Source: Phytohabitans suffuscus (GTDB lineage Bacteria > Actinomycetota > Actinomycetes > Mycobacteriales > Micromonosporaceae). Taken from it: 64,000 nucleotides of DNA. Shown here piece by piece: positions 1 through 9,025 of this stretch; position 1 is the stretch's first letter; the number at the start of each line of letters is the position of its first letter. The stretch lies in NCBI RefSeq assembly GCF_011764565.1, contig NZ_AP022871.1:372001-436000 (forward strand). Direction: 5' to 3'. The notes beneath the pieces are model-generated. The model had not been told where the DNA came from. It worked only from the letters and a program-made list of their open reading frames with translations, and did not search any database. The position numbers and the translations under genes are program-made.

Positions 1-782
1 TCCTGCTCGAAGACGTCCAGGGCCGCGCCGCCGATCGTGCCGTCGCGCAGGGCGCGCACCAGGTCGTCCAGGTTCACGATGGGTCCGCGGGACGTGTTGA
101 CCAGCACGGCGGTGGGTTTCATGCGGGCGAGGGCGGCCGCGTCGATGATCCCGCGGGTCCGCGGGGTGAGCGGGCAGTGGACACAGAGCACGTCCGACTC
201 GGCGAGCAGGGTGGGCAGGTCGACGAGCCGGTCGCCGCTCACCGCCTCGGTGACGAACGGGTCGTGCACGATCACGCCGGCGGCGAGGGGACGCAGGATG
301 CCGGCCACGTCGCGGGCGATGCGCCCGTAGCCGAGCAGGCCGACGGTGAGGGTGTCGAACCGGCGTACCTGTCCCAGCTTCGCCGCGCCCCAGCCGCCGG
401 AGCGCACCAGTGCGTCGCCGGCCGGGATCTTCCGGACCATGGTGAGGGCCATGGCGACGGTGTGCAGGGCCACCTCGGTCACGCAGTAGTCGGGGACGTT
501 GGTGACGGCGATGCCGGCGGCGCGCGCCGCGTCGAGGTCGACGTTGTCCACGCCGATGCCGTACCGGGCCACGATCCTGCACTGTTTCAGAAGGGCGATG
601 TCGGCGGCGCCGAGCGGGAAGTAGGTGCACAGCAGCGCGTCGGCGTCGCCGGCGGCGGCCAGCACGTCCGACCGGTCTCCGGAGGCGACCTCGACGGTGC
701 CGCCGGCCGCGCCGATCAGCTCCCGCTCGACGTCGATGTCGGGAAACACCTGGTCGGTGACGACGACCCGGAAGCCGGGCAT
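1..782 (-). CDS. D-isomer-specific 2-hydroxyacid dehydrogenase, 3' end outside window
   Basis: About 260 codons from an ATG at 782 run off the left edge. NAD(P)-dependent oxidation of a 2-hydroxyacid or reduction of a 2-oxoacid is the family reaction. Visible are the N-terminal substrate domain with YGIGVDNVD, the Rossmann motif GLLGYGRIAR, the HCPLTP segment and the catalytic-Arg motif LVNTSRG, ending in ALDVFEQ at the window edge; the catalytic His lies outside. Its start overlaps the stop of the upstream amidohydrolase by one base, so the two are probably translationally coupled. Substrate unknown; a similar enzyme sits in the second catabolic operon at 56302. Confidence 0.88.
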   Translation of the reverse strand, partial: MPGFRVVVTDQVFPDIDVERELIGAAGGTVEVASGDRSDVLAAAGDADALLCTYFPLGAADIALLKQCRIVARYGIGVDNVDLDAARAAGIAVTNVPDYCVTEVALHTVAMALTMVRKIPAGDALVRSGGWGAAKLGQVRRFDTLTVGLLGYGRIARDVAGILRPLAAGVIVHDPFVTEAVSGDRLVDLPTLLAESDVLCVHCPLTPRTRGIIDAAALARMKPTAVLVNTSRGPIVNLDDLVRALRDGTIGGAALDVFEQ

Positions 783-1780
783 CACGCCTCCGTCCTCAGG
801 TCGAAGAGGTCGACCGCGTTGCGGCCGTAGATCAGTTCCCGGTCGGCGTCGTCCAGCTTCACGCCGCCGAGCTGCTCGCCGGCCGGGCCGCCGCCCATGT
901 CGAAGGGGAAGTCGGTGCCGTAGACGACCCGGTCGGCGCCGACCTGGTCGACCAGGAACCGCAACGGCGCGGCGGCGTGGGTGATCGTGTCGTACCAGAA
1001 CCGGCGCAGGTAGGCCGACGGCTCCAGCGCGCAGCCTTTCGCCTCCGCCCGGACGTGGTGGCCGTGGTCGAGCCGCCCGATCTGGTACGGCAGGTATCCC
1101 CCGCCGTGCATCAGCACGACGCGCAGGTCGGGCAGTTCGTCGAGGACGCCGCCGAAGACGAGGTGCGCGGCGCCGACGGTGGACTCGAGCGGGTTGCCGA
1201 TGAGGTTGGACAGGTAGAACCGCTCCAGCCCCGCCCGCTTGCCCACGTTGTACGGATGCAGGATCAGCGGTACGCCGAGCCGGGCCGCCTCGGCCAGCAC
1301 CGGGCGCACCCGCTCGTGGTCGAGGCCCAGCTCCTCCATCCGCGGCCCGATCTGCGCCCCCTTCATGCCGAGCCCGGTGACGGCCCGGCGCAGCTCGGCC
1401 ACGGCGGCGTCGGTGTCCTGCATCGGCAAGGTGGCCACCGGCACGATCCGGCCGCCGGATCCGGCCGCGAACGTGGCCAGGGCGTTGTTGGCGAGAAGGG
1501 CGAAGTCGGCGGCCTCGGCGGCGTCCGCCAGCCAGTACATGAGCAGGGTCGGCGCCAGTGACAGCACCGCCAGGTCGGTCTCGCGGGCGTCCATGGCCGC
1601 CAGGCGGGCCTCCAGGTCGTAGAAGGTGGGCTCGATCGGCCAGCGGAAGCCCTGCCGGTGCACCATGTACTCCTGGCCGGCCACCACCTCCACGCGCAGC
1701 CCGTCCAGGCCGTCGCCGGCGCGGGCGGCGGCGATGATCTCAGGTGGTGCGAAGTGGTTGTGTACGTCGACGGTGAGCAA
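782..1780 (-). CDS. Amidohydrolase family protein, ACMSD-like decarboxylase/hydrolase
   Basis: 332 residues, TIM-barrel amidohydrolase of the amidohydrolase-2 (ACMSD) group, which contains zinc-dependent decarboxylases and C-C or C-N hydrolases of ring-cleavage products. The N-terminal metal motif VHNHFAP (His7, His9), a mid-protein LILHPYN His, the MHGGG His and the C-terminal YGTDFPFD Asp are all present, so the metal site looks intact. The start is a TTG at 1780 just downstream of an AGGGGG ribosome-binding site; no better start is visible. It lies 12 bases after the ABC ATPase gene and is coupled to the dehydrogenase. A distant paralogue is at 62823. Confidence 0.88.
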   Translation of the reverse strand: MLTVDVHNHFAPPEIIAAARAGDGLDGLRVEVVAGQEYMVHRQGFRWPIEPTFYDLEARLAAMDARETDLAVLSLAPTLLMYWLADAAEAADFALLANNALATFAAGSGGRIVPVATLPMQDTDAAVAELRRAVTGLGMKGAQIGPRMEELGLDHERVRPVLAEAARLGVPLILHPYNVGKRAGLERFYLSNLIGNPLESTVGAAHLVFGGVLDELPDLRVVLMHGGGYLPYQIGRLDHGHHVRAEAKGCALEPSAYLRRFWYDTITHAAAPLRFLVDQVGADRVVYGTDFPFDMGGGPAGEQLGGVKLDDADRELIYGRNAVDLFDLRTEA

Positions 1781-1792
1781 CGGGTAAACCCC

Positions 1793-2539
1793 CTAGGTGG
1801 CCAGCAGGTCGAGGGACTCGAAGCGGCGCAGCAGGTCCGCGCGGGCCAGCGCCACGGCGTCCGAGGCGGGGTCGCGCGGGAACGGCAGCTCCACGGGCAG
1901 GTCGGCGACGAGCCGGCCGCCCTTGGCGAGCATGATGATCCGGGTCGACAGCTCGACCGCCTCGCTGACGTCGTGCGTCACGAACAGCACGGTCTTGCCG
2001 GTCTCCTGCCACATCACGTGCAGCTCGCGGCGCAGCGACCGGGCGGTGATCGCGTCGAGGTGGCTGAACGGCTCGTCCATCAGCAGCAGGTCCGGCTCGA
2101 TGGAGAACGCGCGGGCGATGCCGACGCGCTGTTGCATGCCGCCGGACAGCTGCCCGGGGTACTGCTTGGCGGTGTGTGAGAGCTGCACCATGTCCAGGTA
2201 CCTCTCGCACCTCGCGCGCACCTGCGGCCCGCGCGAGGACTGGACGAACAGCAGGTTGTCGATGACCGAGCGCCAGGGCAGCAGGCGGGCGGACTGGAAG
2301 ACGTACCCCAGCTTGGCCTTGCGGTCTCCCTCGGTGATGTCGACCGTGCCGCGGGTCGCCGACTCGATCCCGGACAGGATGTTGAGCAGCGTCGACTTGC
2401 CGCAGCCGGAGGGTCCCACCACGCTGACGAACTCGTGGCCGCCGACCTCGAACGAGACGTTCTCGATCGCCACCACCGTCGACGTGTCGGTCACGAACTC
2501 CTTGCGCAGGTCCTGGACCTTGATGGTCGCCATGGTCAT
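1793..2539 (-). CDS. ABC transporter ATP-binding protein (SsuB/TauB type)
   Basis: 248 residues. Walker A GPSGCGKST, signature LSGGMQQR, Walker B LLLMDEP and switch FVTHD are complete, so it should hydrolyse ATP to energise uptake. The sequence type matches importers for nitrate, taurine, alkanesulfonates and similar small anions. ATG at 2539 overlaps the stop of the preceding permease gene by 4 bases. With the two permeases and the lipoprotein at 4309 it forms a complete importer. The substrate is not predictable; the surrounding catabolic enzymes suggest an organic acid or amide. Confidence 0.92.
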   Translation of the reverse strand: MTMATIKVQDLRKEFVTDTSTVVAIENVSFEVGGHEFVSVVGPSGCGKSTLLNILSGIESATRGTVDITEGDRKAKLGYVFQSARLLPWRSVIDNLLFVQSSRGPQVRARCERYLDMVQLSHTAKQYPGQLSGGMQQRVGIARAFSIEPDLLLMDEPFSHLDAITARSLRRELHVMWQETGKTVLFVTHDVSEAVELSTRIIMLAKGGRLVADLPVELPFPRDPASDAVALARADLLRRFESLDLLAT

Positions 2540-3450
2540 CGCCTCCCGGGTGTGGCCGCGGAGACCGCGGCGGGAATGGGCTCGTCACGGTCGGCCGGCT
2601 CCGGCTCGGGCGCGCGCCGGTCATCGGACGGCCGCCAGCGGAAGACCCATCCGGAGAGCCGGCCGAAGACGATTCGCTCGATGAAGATGGCGACGATGAT
2701 GAAGAAGAGCGCGTAGCCGACGATGCCCTGGCTACGGTGCGCGTCGTACCAGAACTTGATGACCCAGCCGGCGCCCTCGGTGGATGCCCACACTTCGGCG
2801 AGTACGAGCCCCTTCCACGCGTTCGCCAGCCCGTAGCGCAGGGCGGCGAAGAAGAACGGCATGAGCGAGGGGAAGATGACGTGGCGGATGGTGGCGTAGC
2901 GCCCCACGCCGTAGGCGCCGCCCATGTCGAGCAGTTCCTTGGGTACGTTCCGCACACCCTCGGCCACGTTGATGACGACGAAGGTGACCGCGGCCAGGGT
3001 CACCGTGACCACCGGGGCCAGGTCGCCGAAGCCGAACCACATGCCGGCCACGAGCGCCCACACCAGGGACGGCATGGCGAGGCCGACCACCACGAAGTCG
3101 TGCAGGAACCAGTCGGCCCACCGCCGCATCCCCATCAGCAGGCCCAGCGGTACGCCGATCGCGAAGGCCAGGAACAGGCCCACCGCGAGGCGCTGGAAGC
3201 TGAGGCTGAACGACTCGTAGACGGTGTGCGGGGCGACCGTGTCCATCCGCAGCTCGTTCCACATGAACACGGCTACTTCGGACGGTGTCGGCACCAGGTC
3301 GGTCGGCAGCAACGGCACGACCAGCTGCCAAGCGGCGACGAAGCCGACCCAGGACAGGATGCGGGCCGAACGCGTGTGTCGCAGCAGGCTGTGTACCCGG
3401 CGGGCCGGTGGCGACACGGCGAACGTCCGGAGGGCGGCGACCGCGCTCAT
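2536..3450 (-). CDS. ABC transporter permease (SsuC/TauC type), second subunit
   Basis: 304 residues starting MSAVAALRTF at an ATG at 3450 that overlaps the first permease stop by 4 bases. About six hydrophobic segments are visible and the EAA-type cytoplasmic loop lies around GAYGVGRYATIRHVIFP. The open frame continues upstream but that part is antisense-like and lacks homology to the family. SsuC/TauC systems normally use one permease as a homodimer; here two different permeases are encoded in tandem, which implies a heterodimeric pore. The C-terminal tail is charged (DDRRAPEPEPADRDEP). Confidence 0.9.
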   Translation of the reverse strand: MSAVAALRTFAVSPPARRVHSLLRHTRSARILSWVGFVAAWQLVVPLLPTDLVPTPSEVAVFMWNELRMDTVAPHTVYESFSLSFQRLAVGLFLAFAIGVPLGLLMGMRRWADWFLHDFVVVGLAMPSLVWALVAGMWFGFGDLAPVVTVTLAAVTFVVINVAEGVRNVPKELLDMGGAYGVGRYATIRHVIFPSLMPFFFAALRYGLANAWKGLVLAEVWASTEGAGWVIKFWYDAHRSQGIVGYALFFIIVAIFIERIVFGRLSGWVFRWRPSDDRRAPEPEPADRDEPIPAAVSAATPGRR

Positions 3451-4280
3451 CGGGCCACCTCCGGACGCCACCGCAGCACGTGCTTCATCTGGCGCTGGAG
3501 CACGACCCGCTCCAGGAAGAGCGCGAACGCGAAGAAGAGCAGCACCCACGCCAGGAAGCCCTGCATCGAGAACTCCTGGAACTTCTGCCGCATCATGAAG
3601 CCGATGCCCGCCGTGCCGACGATCACCTCGGCCAGCGTGGCGATCTTCCAGGCGATCGAGAAGCCGTACCTGGTGGCCGTGAAGAAGTACGGCGCCAGGA
3701 ACGGCAGGTACACGTGCCGCAGGATCTGCGGCTGGCTGCGGCCGAAGGAGCGGGCCATGTCGGTCAGGTCGCGGGGTACGGCCTTGACGCCCTCGACCAC
3801 GTTCACCGCGATGTAGGAGAAGGAGGTCACGATGACCGCGACGATCGGGCCGGTCGGACCCAGCCCGAAGATCATCGCGGTGACCAGGGCGAAGATCAGG
3901 CCGGGGGTGGTCAGGGTCGCCATGACCCAGTCCGACAGGAACGCCTCCCACCACCTGCTGCGGCCCATGAGCAGCCCCGTGGCGGAGCCGAGCGCGAACG
4001 CGACGGCGAAGCCGATCGCGATCGTGCGCAGCGTCGCTCCGAAGTGGACCCACACCTGGCCGCTGGCGATGATGTCCCACATCTCCGCCAGGATCACCGC
4101 CGGTGGGGGCACGATGAAGTCGGCGACGAGGAAGCTGGACGTGAACTGCCAGAGGCTGATGAAGAAGACGTAGCCGGCGATGCGCCACAGCCAGCGCCGG
4201 CGGCGTTCCACACGGCGCCGCTCGTCGCCACCCGGGGCCGCGGAAACCGGCGGCGGTCGGAGTCGTAGTTTCGTCTGCAT
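3447..4280 (-). CDS. ABC transporter permease (SsuC/TauC type), first subunit
   Basis: 277 residues with about six membrane segments and an EAA loop (ARSFGRSQPQILRHVYLP). ATG at 4280 follows a GGGGAG ribosome-binding site. It is homologous to the adjacent permease at 2536 but clearly diverged, so the pair is an old duplication specialised as a heterodimer. It is encoded 28 bases downstream of the binding-protein gene at 4309. Confidence 0.9.
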   Translation of the reverse strand: MQTKLRLRPPPVSAAPGGDERRRVERRRRWLWRIAGYVFFISLWQFTSSFLVADFIVPPPAVILAEMWDIIASGQVWVHFGATLRTIAIGFAVAFALGSATGLLMGRSRWWEAFLSDWVMATLTTPGLIFALVTAMIFGLGPTGPIVAVIVTSFSYIAVNVVEGVKAVPRDLTDMARSFGRSQPQILRHVYLPFLAPYFFTATRYGFSIAWKIATLAEVIVGTAGIGFMMRQKFQEFSMQGFLAWVLLFFAFALFLERVVLQRQMKHVLRWRPEVAR

Positions 4281-4308
4281 AGCAAAGGCTCCCCAGAGGA
4301 TGAGGGGA

Positions 4309-5394
4309 TCAGGCGGGCGTGATCGGTTCGAAGCGCGGGGTCGGCGCGTCCTGGTCCATGAACCCGGAGCGCTTCATCAGTTCGTAGAGCCGGATCTCCT
4401 GGTCGATCCAGGTCTGGTCCATGTAGACGGTGTCGACGAACCAGTCGTGCTTGGCCAGGTAGTCCTGCATCGCCGCCACGTCCTCGTCGGCCTCGACGGA
4501 GAAGTGCTGCGGGAACTCCTTGATGATGGCCGCCTGGTCGGCCCGCCAGAGCTTGATGCCTTCCTCCCACAGCCCCAGGAAGGCCTTGGCCTCGTCCTGG
4601 TGCGAGTCGTACCAGGACTGGGTGGCGGTGAAGAGGTTGCCCATCACGCCGGGGTGGGTGCAGCCGCAGATGGGGCCGTAGATCTCGTGCGGCAGCCTGC
4701 CCTCGTACATCACCTTGAGCTTGCCCTGGCGCAGCAGGCCGATCGCCGCCTCGGGGATGACGAGGGCGGCTTCGACCTCGCCGCGGTCGACGTGCTCGGC
4801 CATCACGAAGTGGTCCTCGACGACCAGGTTGTAGTCGCCCCGCCCGACCCGGAAGTCGAGCCCGTGCAGCTCCTTGGCGAACATCCCCCAGAGCAGCGTC
4901 GAGGCGACGGCGCTCGGCACGGCGATCTTCGAGCCCTTGGGGATGTCGGCGAGCGTCTGGTAGGGCTTGTCGGCCCGCGTCACGGGCGTGATGCGCAACA
5001 GGTTGTACTTGCCGAAGGTCACCGTCTTGATGCTGGTCTGCTTCTCCAGCAGGGGTAGCTCATAGGTGGCGGTGGACACGACGTCGCCGTGCCCGCCGGC
5101 GAAGAACGTGAACTCGTCCCAGGTGGTCGAGGTCTGGATCTTGAGGCCGGTGTCCTGCTCCCACTCGCTGATCGTGCCCCGCCTGGTCATGTAGTCCCAG
5201 ATCGCCTCCGGCGCGAACGCGAACCGGATGGCCCCGGACGCTCCTTCACCGGAGCCGCCTCCGTCGTCGTCGGCCAGGAAGCAGCCGCCCAGGGCCGGCG
5301 GCATCGCCGCCAGGCCGGTGCCGAGCATCGCTACCCGAATGACGTCGCGTCGACTGTATCGGCCGCCCGGGCGCGGCGTGGGGTTGGTGGTCAT
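4309..5394 (-). CDS. ABC transporter substrate-binding lipoprotein with Tat-type signal
   Basis: 361 residues from an ATG at 5394, preceded by CTGGAG as ribosome-binding site. The N-terminus has a twin-arginine motif SRRDVIRV, a hydrophobic stretch and a lipobox ALGGC, so it is probably exported folded and lipidated. The mature part is a NitT/TauT-type periplasmic-binding fold (two-lobed, NMT1/THI5-like). An unusual CGCTHPG motif lies in the second lobe. It is the solute receptor for the importer encoded at 1793-4280. Confidence 0.88.
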   Translation of the reverse strand: MTTNPTPRPGGRYSRRDVIRVAMLGTGLAAMPPALGGCFLADDDGGGSGEGASGAIRFAFAPEAIWDYMTRRGTISEWEQDTGLKIQTSTTWDEFTFFAGGHGDVVSTATYELPLLEKQTSIKTVTFGKYNLLRITPVTRADKPYQTLADIPKGSKIAVPSAVASTLLWGMFAKELHGLDFRVGRGDYNLVVEDHFVMAEHVDRGEVEAALVIPEAAIGLLRQGKLKVMYEGRLPHEIYGPICGCTHPGVMGNLFTATQSWYDSHQDEAKAFLGLWEEGIKLWRADQAAIIKEFPQHFSVEADEDVAAMQDYLAKHDWFVDTVYMDQTWIDQEIRLYELMKRSGFMDQDAPTPRFEPITPA

Positions 5395-5420
5395 TATGGT
5401 CTCCAGCTCTGCTTCGACAT

Positions 5421-6676
5421 TCACTCCAATGTGGATGCGGTGGTGATGACGGCGGCGACCGGATCGGTGGCCGCCGTGGCCGTGCGGGGCTGGACCACCA
5501 GCTCGGCGCGCGCGCCGTCGATGGAGGCCAGCCGGCGGCCGGCGTTGAGCTGTGCGAGAGGTCCGGTCACCGACGCGACGTCGACACCGGTGAGCACCGG
5601 TACGCCGATCGCGCGGGCGACCTCGACGAGGTGGCACTCGGCCGGGCCGGAGACGCTGACCAGGGCACGGGCGCCGAAGAGCAGGGGTGCGAGAGCGGGC
5701 ACCGGCCGGTCGACCACGAGGATGACCGGCCCGGCGCCGTCGACCGTCTGGTGTGGACGGACGTAGCGCAGCACGCCGATCGCGTCGCCGGCCACGGCGG
5801 CGGTGCCCGCGGCCCGCAGCGCGCCCGGCATCGCGGCGGGAGCGGCCGGGGCCGGCGCGGTGGTGGCCGCGCGTGACGACTGGAGCAAGTGGACGGTGCC
5901 ACCGGCGAGGGCCCACTCGACGCTGTCGTGGCCGAGCAGGTCCGCCGTGCGCAGGGCCAGGTCGGCCACCTCGGCCACCGCCGGACCGTCGAGGATCCGC
6001 GCCGGTACGGCCGGCGCCCGGCTCCCCGCGGCGACCACGACGGTCTCGCCGGTCGACCAGCCGCTCAACAGGGCACCGGGATGACCGGTCACGGCCGTGA
6101 CGCGCACGGCGCCGTCCACGACCCGGGCGACCCCACCCGCTTGGGGGTCAGCTCCGGCTGGATGAGTACGGCCAGGGCGAGCTCGTCCGCGCGGACGCCG
6201 CACGCCTCGGCCCGGCCCAGCGGGTCGGGGGCGAAGGCCGAGGCCCAGCACGCCCGGACGGCGGTGCCGGCATCGCCCGGACCGACCTCGCAGACCGAGC
6301 AGAACGCGCCCGACCACCGGTGGTCCGCCTCCAGCGGGCTGGACGACCGGACGATGACCCGCCCGCCGAGCGCGGTCACCGCCGCGCGGAGGGCGGAGTC
6401 GGTGCGCCGCGGCAGCCGCGTGCGCAGCGCCGCCGGGCGGGCGGCCCCGGTGCCGCCGGTGGCCAGGGTGGTCGAGGCCGCGAGGACGGCGGCCCGGCTG
6501 GCGTCGACCGGCAGCACCAGACCGGGCAGGGCGGGCAGGCCCAGCCGGCGTGCCGACGCCAGCGACGCGGCCTTGGCACCGGCGACGGCCGGTTCGGTGG
6601 CGCCGGGGCCGTCGAGCGACAGCAGACCCGGCGGCACCGCGACCGCGCCGGCCTCAGCCGACGCAGATGATCTCAT
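5421..6676 (-). CDS. Compact PEP-utilising-type protein (ATP-grasp part plus phosphohistidine domain), frameshifted
   Basis: Two overlapping minus-strand frames join into about 418 residues if one C is restored in the C5 run at 6143-6147. The first half resembles the ATP-grasp N-terminus of PEP synthase/PPDK (GAKAASLASARRLGLP, VIVRSSSPLEAD), the second ends in the swivelling phosphohistidine domain (GPAECHLVEVARAIGVPVLTG), with the phospho-acceptor His retained. The PEP/pyruvate-binding TIM barrel is absent, so it is less than half the length of PPDK, nearer to rifampicin-phosphotransferase-like modular enzymes. The ATG at 6676 overlaps the M24 gene by 23 bases; a GTG at 6637 is an alternative start. 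Function unknown; ATP-dependent phosphorylation of an operon substrate is a guess. Confidence 0.7.
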
Positions 6677-7892
6677 CGGAGGCGTACCTGGAGAGCGCTT
6701 CGTGCCCGTCCTCGGTGACCAGGAGCATCTCCTCCAGCCGGACGCCGAACTCGTGCACCTTGCCGTGCTGGGTCTCCAGCGCGAAGACCATGCCCGGCTG
6801 GATCTCCTCCGGGTGGTCCAAGGACCAGATCCGGGAGATGACGGGCCGGTCGTACTGGGCCAGGCCCAGCCCGTGGCCCCAGAGGTTCGCGGCGGCCTGG
6901 TCCTCCTCCTGGTACCCCCACGCCTCCATCGCCGACGGCCACTTCGAGGCGATGTCGGCGGTGGTGGCTCCCGGTTTCACCGCGTTGATCGCGTCCCACA
7001 GCCACCGGTGGGCGGTTTCGTAGTACTGCTTCATCTCGTCCGTGGGTTTGCCGCCGACACAGTAGGTGCGGTAAACGCAGGACTTGAAGCCGTTCCAGGT
7101 CAGCGCCGCGAGGTCGATGATCACCAGCTCGCCGGGGCGGATGATCCGGTCGGAGAAGTTGCGCCAGTTCGGCCACGCGTTCGGGCCGGACGACACGATG
7201 ACGTCCTCGACGTCCTCCATGCCCGGGATGCTGTAGAGGTGCTCGAAGCCGAACGCGGCGACCTCGTTCTCGGTCATCCCCGGGCGCAGCCACTGGGTGT
7301 ACTCGTAGTGCAGGGTGTCGCAGATCGCGCCGACGATGCGGGCGGCCTTCTGCTCGTCCGGGCTCTTGATCGAGCGCGCCTCCATCATCGGCGACATGCC
7401 GTCGGTCCAGCTCACGCCGGCCCGTTCGAACGCCTTGAGCATGTTGATGTCGATGAAGTCGACGCCGAGCGGCTTGTCCCGCACGCCCGCGTCCTCAAGA
7501 TCACCGATCAGCGCCTCGACGAACTTGTTCACCTGCTGCGTCGCCGCCGGCCCGACCGCTCCCTTGATCCAGGAGTAGGAGTGGCGGACGTTCTGCGGCG
7601 GGATCCACGGGTTGTGCTCCTTGAGGTGGATACCGATGTCGCCCTGCTCGTAGACGATCGGCTCCTTGCCCTCGCACAGGACCACGTAGCGCAGGCCCGG
7701 CTTGAGCCGGTTCCAGCCAGGGGTGTAGGTCGAGGAGACGTACCGCATGTTCTCGTCGTACATCAGTAGCAGCGCACCGAGTCCGTGCCGCTTCATCGCC
7801 TCCCGGGCCCGGTTCAGCCGCCAGGTGCGCACGGCGGCCCAGTTGATGCCCTCTTTCCAGTCACTGCTGAGTCCACCGAAGGCTTCCTTCAT
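6654..7892 (-). CDS. M24 (pita-bread fold) peptidase/creatinase-like protein
   Basis: 412 residues, first gene of the left catabolic operon. N-terminal creatinase domain (about 1-170) and C-terminal pita-bread domain with Asp in VIIDLAALTWNG, His in WGHGLGL, Glu in FALETQHG and Glu in VRLEEMLL. The second canonical metal Asp is missing (KSCVYRTY where xDxTRT is expected), as in non-peptidase members such as creatinase. Such proteins cleave C-N or other bonds in small molecules rather than Xaa-Pro peptides. ATG at 7892; promoter and putative operator lie upstream. Confidence 0.85.
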   Translation of the reverse strand: MKEAFGGLSSDWKEGINWAAVRTWRLNRAREAMKRHGLGALLLMYDENMRYVSSTYTPGWNRLKPGLRYVVLCEGKEPIVYEQGDIGIHLKEHNPWIPPQNVRHSYSWIKGAVGPAATQQVNKFVEALIGDLEDAGVRDKPLGVDFIDINMLKAFERAGVSWTDGMSPMMEARSIKSPDEQKAARIVGAICDTLHYEYTQWLRPGMTENEVAAFGFEHLYSIPGMEDVEDVIVSSGPNAWPNWRNFSDRIIRPGELVIIDLAALTWNGFKSCVYRTYCVGGKPTDEMKQYYETAHRWLWDAINAVKPGATTADIASKWPSAMEAWGYQEEDQAAANLWGHGLGLAQYDRPVISRIWSLDHPEEIQPGMVFALETQHGKVHEFGVRLEEMLLVTEDGHEALSRYASDEIICVG

Positions 7893-7914
7893 ACCGGCGG
7901 CCCCCTCCCGGCTG

Positions 7915-8115
7915 TTAAGTGTCAGTACCGTGGATCACCCGATCGGTACCGGGGACCGTAGCACCACTAAACGAGTTTGTTAACCCCTTGTTTCCAGACC
8001 TCAACCAGAGGCAGGATGTTCGCAGCACGTTCGCAGCAATTGACCCACCTGACACCCCAGCCCACCACCGGGCGCGGCAGACAGGCTAGGATCGATTAAG
8101 TGCCACTTCAGGCAC
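7915..8115. promoter_or_regulatory. Divergent promoter region with repeated TTAAGTGYCA elements
   Basis: The 247-bp gap between the divergent M24 and XRE-cupin genes holds TTAAGTGTCA at 7915-7924 and TTAAGTGCCA at 8096-8105, 9 of 10 identical, each close to one of the two start codons. The second copy is part of an AAGTG-C-CACTT inverted repeat (8098-8108) and of a GTGCC/GGCAC repeat (8100-8115). A further AAAC-GA-GTTT palindrome lies near 7969-7978. These are candidate operators for the XRE-cupin regulator acting on itself and on the catabolic operon. Confidence 0.45.
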
Positions 8116-8139
8116 CTCGACGGCCACGGTGAAGGTGAC

Positions 8140-8877
8140 ATGTCCGAGACAACACTGTCCGGTCCGGCGACCACCGGACCCGAAGAAGGCGGCACCGGCG
8201 CCCCGGCAGGCACGGGCGGGCGCCGGCGCGACCCGGCGGCCGACCCCGCCGACGGCATCGGACGGCGGGTCGCCGCCTTCCGGACCGAGCGTGGCCTGCG
8301 TGTCTCCGACCTCGCCCGCCACGTCGGCGTATCGCCCTCGCTGGTGAGCCAGATCGAGCGCGGGCTGTCCCGGCCGTCCGTCTCCACGCTCTTCGCCATC
8401 GCCGAGGCGCTGGAGGTCCCGGTCGACGCGTTCTTCCGCGAGAGCGACGGACCGCCCGCGGCACCGCCGAGCGAGCCGGGACCGCACGCCGCCCCGTCCT
8501 CCCCCGCCGCCGAGCAGCGGTACGTCGTGCGCCGCACCAGCCGGCCCACCATCGACATCGAGAGCGGCGTGCGCTGGGAGCGGCTGACCCCCACCGCGCT
8601 GAAGAACGTCGAGTTCCTCGAGCTCGTCTACGGCCCCGGCGCCGAGTCCAACTCCACCCTCTACCGCCACGTGGGCGAAGAGATGATCCTCATCCTCAGC
8701 GGCGAGCTGGACATCTACCTCGGCTTCGAGAAGTACCACCTCCGCGAGGGCGACAGCATGCACTTCTCCTCCATGCAGCCGCACCGCTACGTCAACCCGA
8801 CGTCCTCCACGACCCGCGCCGTCACCACCATCCTTCACGACGGCGACTGGTACGCCACGCCCGACAACGGCCGCTGA
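8140..8877 (+). CDS. XRE-family transcriptional regulator with C-terminal cupin sensor domain
   Basis: 245 residues. A helix-turn-helix at about 28-85 (VSDLARHVGVSPSLVSQIERG) is followed by a Pro/Ala-rich linker and a cupin beta-barrel at about 160-240 (MILILSGELDIYLG, HFSSMQPHRYVN). This is the layout of PuuR/SutR-type regulators in which the cupin binds the effector. ATG at 8140 has a GAAGGTGAC ribosome-binding site. Divergent orientation next to the ABC/catabolic operon points to it as the local regulator. Confidence 0.88.
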   Translation: MSETTLSGPATTGPEEGGTGAPAGTGGRRRDPAADPADGIGRRVAAFRTERGLRVSDLARHVGVSPSLVSQIERGLSRPSVSTLFAIAEALEVPVDAFFRESDGPPAAPPSEPGPHAAPSSPAAEQRYVVRRTSRPTIDIESGVRWERLTPTALKNVEFLELVYGPGAESNSTLYRHVGEEMILILSGELDIYLGFEKYHLREGDSMHFSSMQPHRYVNPTSSTTRAVTTILHDGDWYATPDNGR

Positions 8878-9025
8878 CCGCCGCGCCCCGATCCGGTAGG
8901 CCCGCGGCACGGTCTGTTCCAGCGTGTTTCCGTCCACATCGGTCACCTCGTCCGGACGCCGGCCTGCCCGTGACGCGGGCGGTCAGCGGTCTCCGTCGCC
9001 CTGCCGGCCGCACTCGGCTGTCGCC
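8878..9025. other. Intergenic DNA without a recognisable gene
   Basis: Between the XRE-cupin gene and the MITE I see no plausible gene. A short minus-strand peptide frame near 8884-8946 starts MTDVDGNTLEQ but has no continuation that can be tied to a family. Confidence 0.4.

Noticed and set aside
8884..8946. Minus-strand peptide beginning MTDVDGNTLEQ
   Set aside because: Only about 20 plausible residues, then nonsense antisense to the XRE-cupin gene; no ribosome-binding site or family match.
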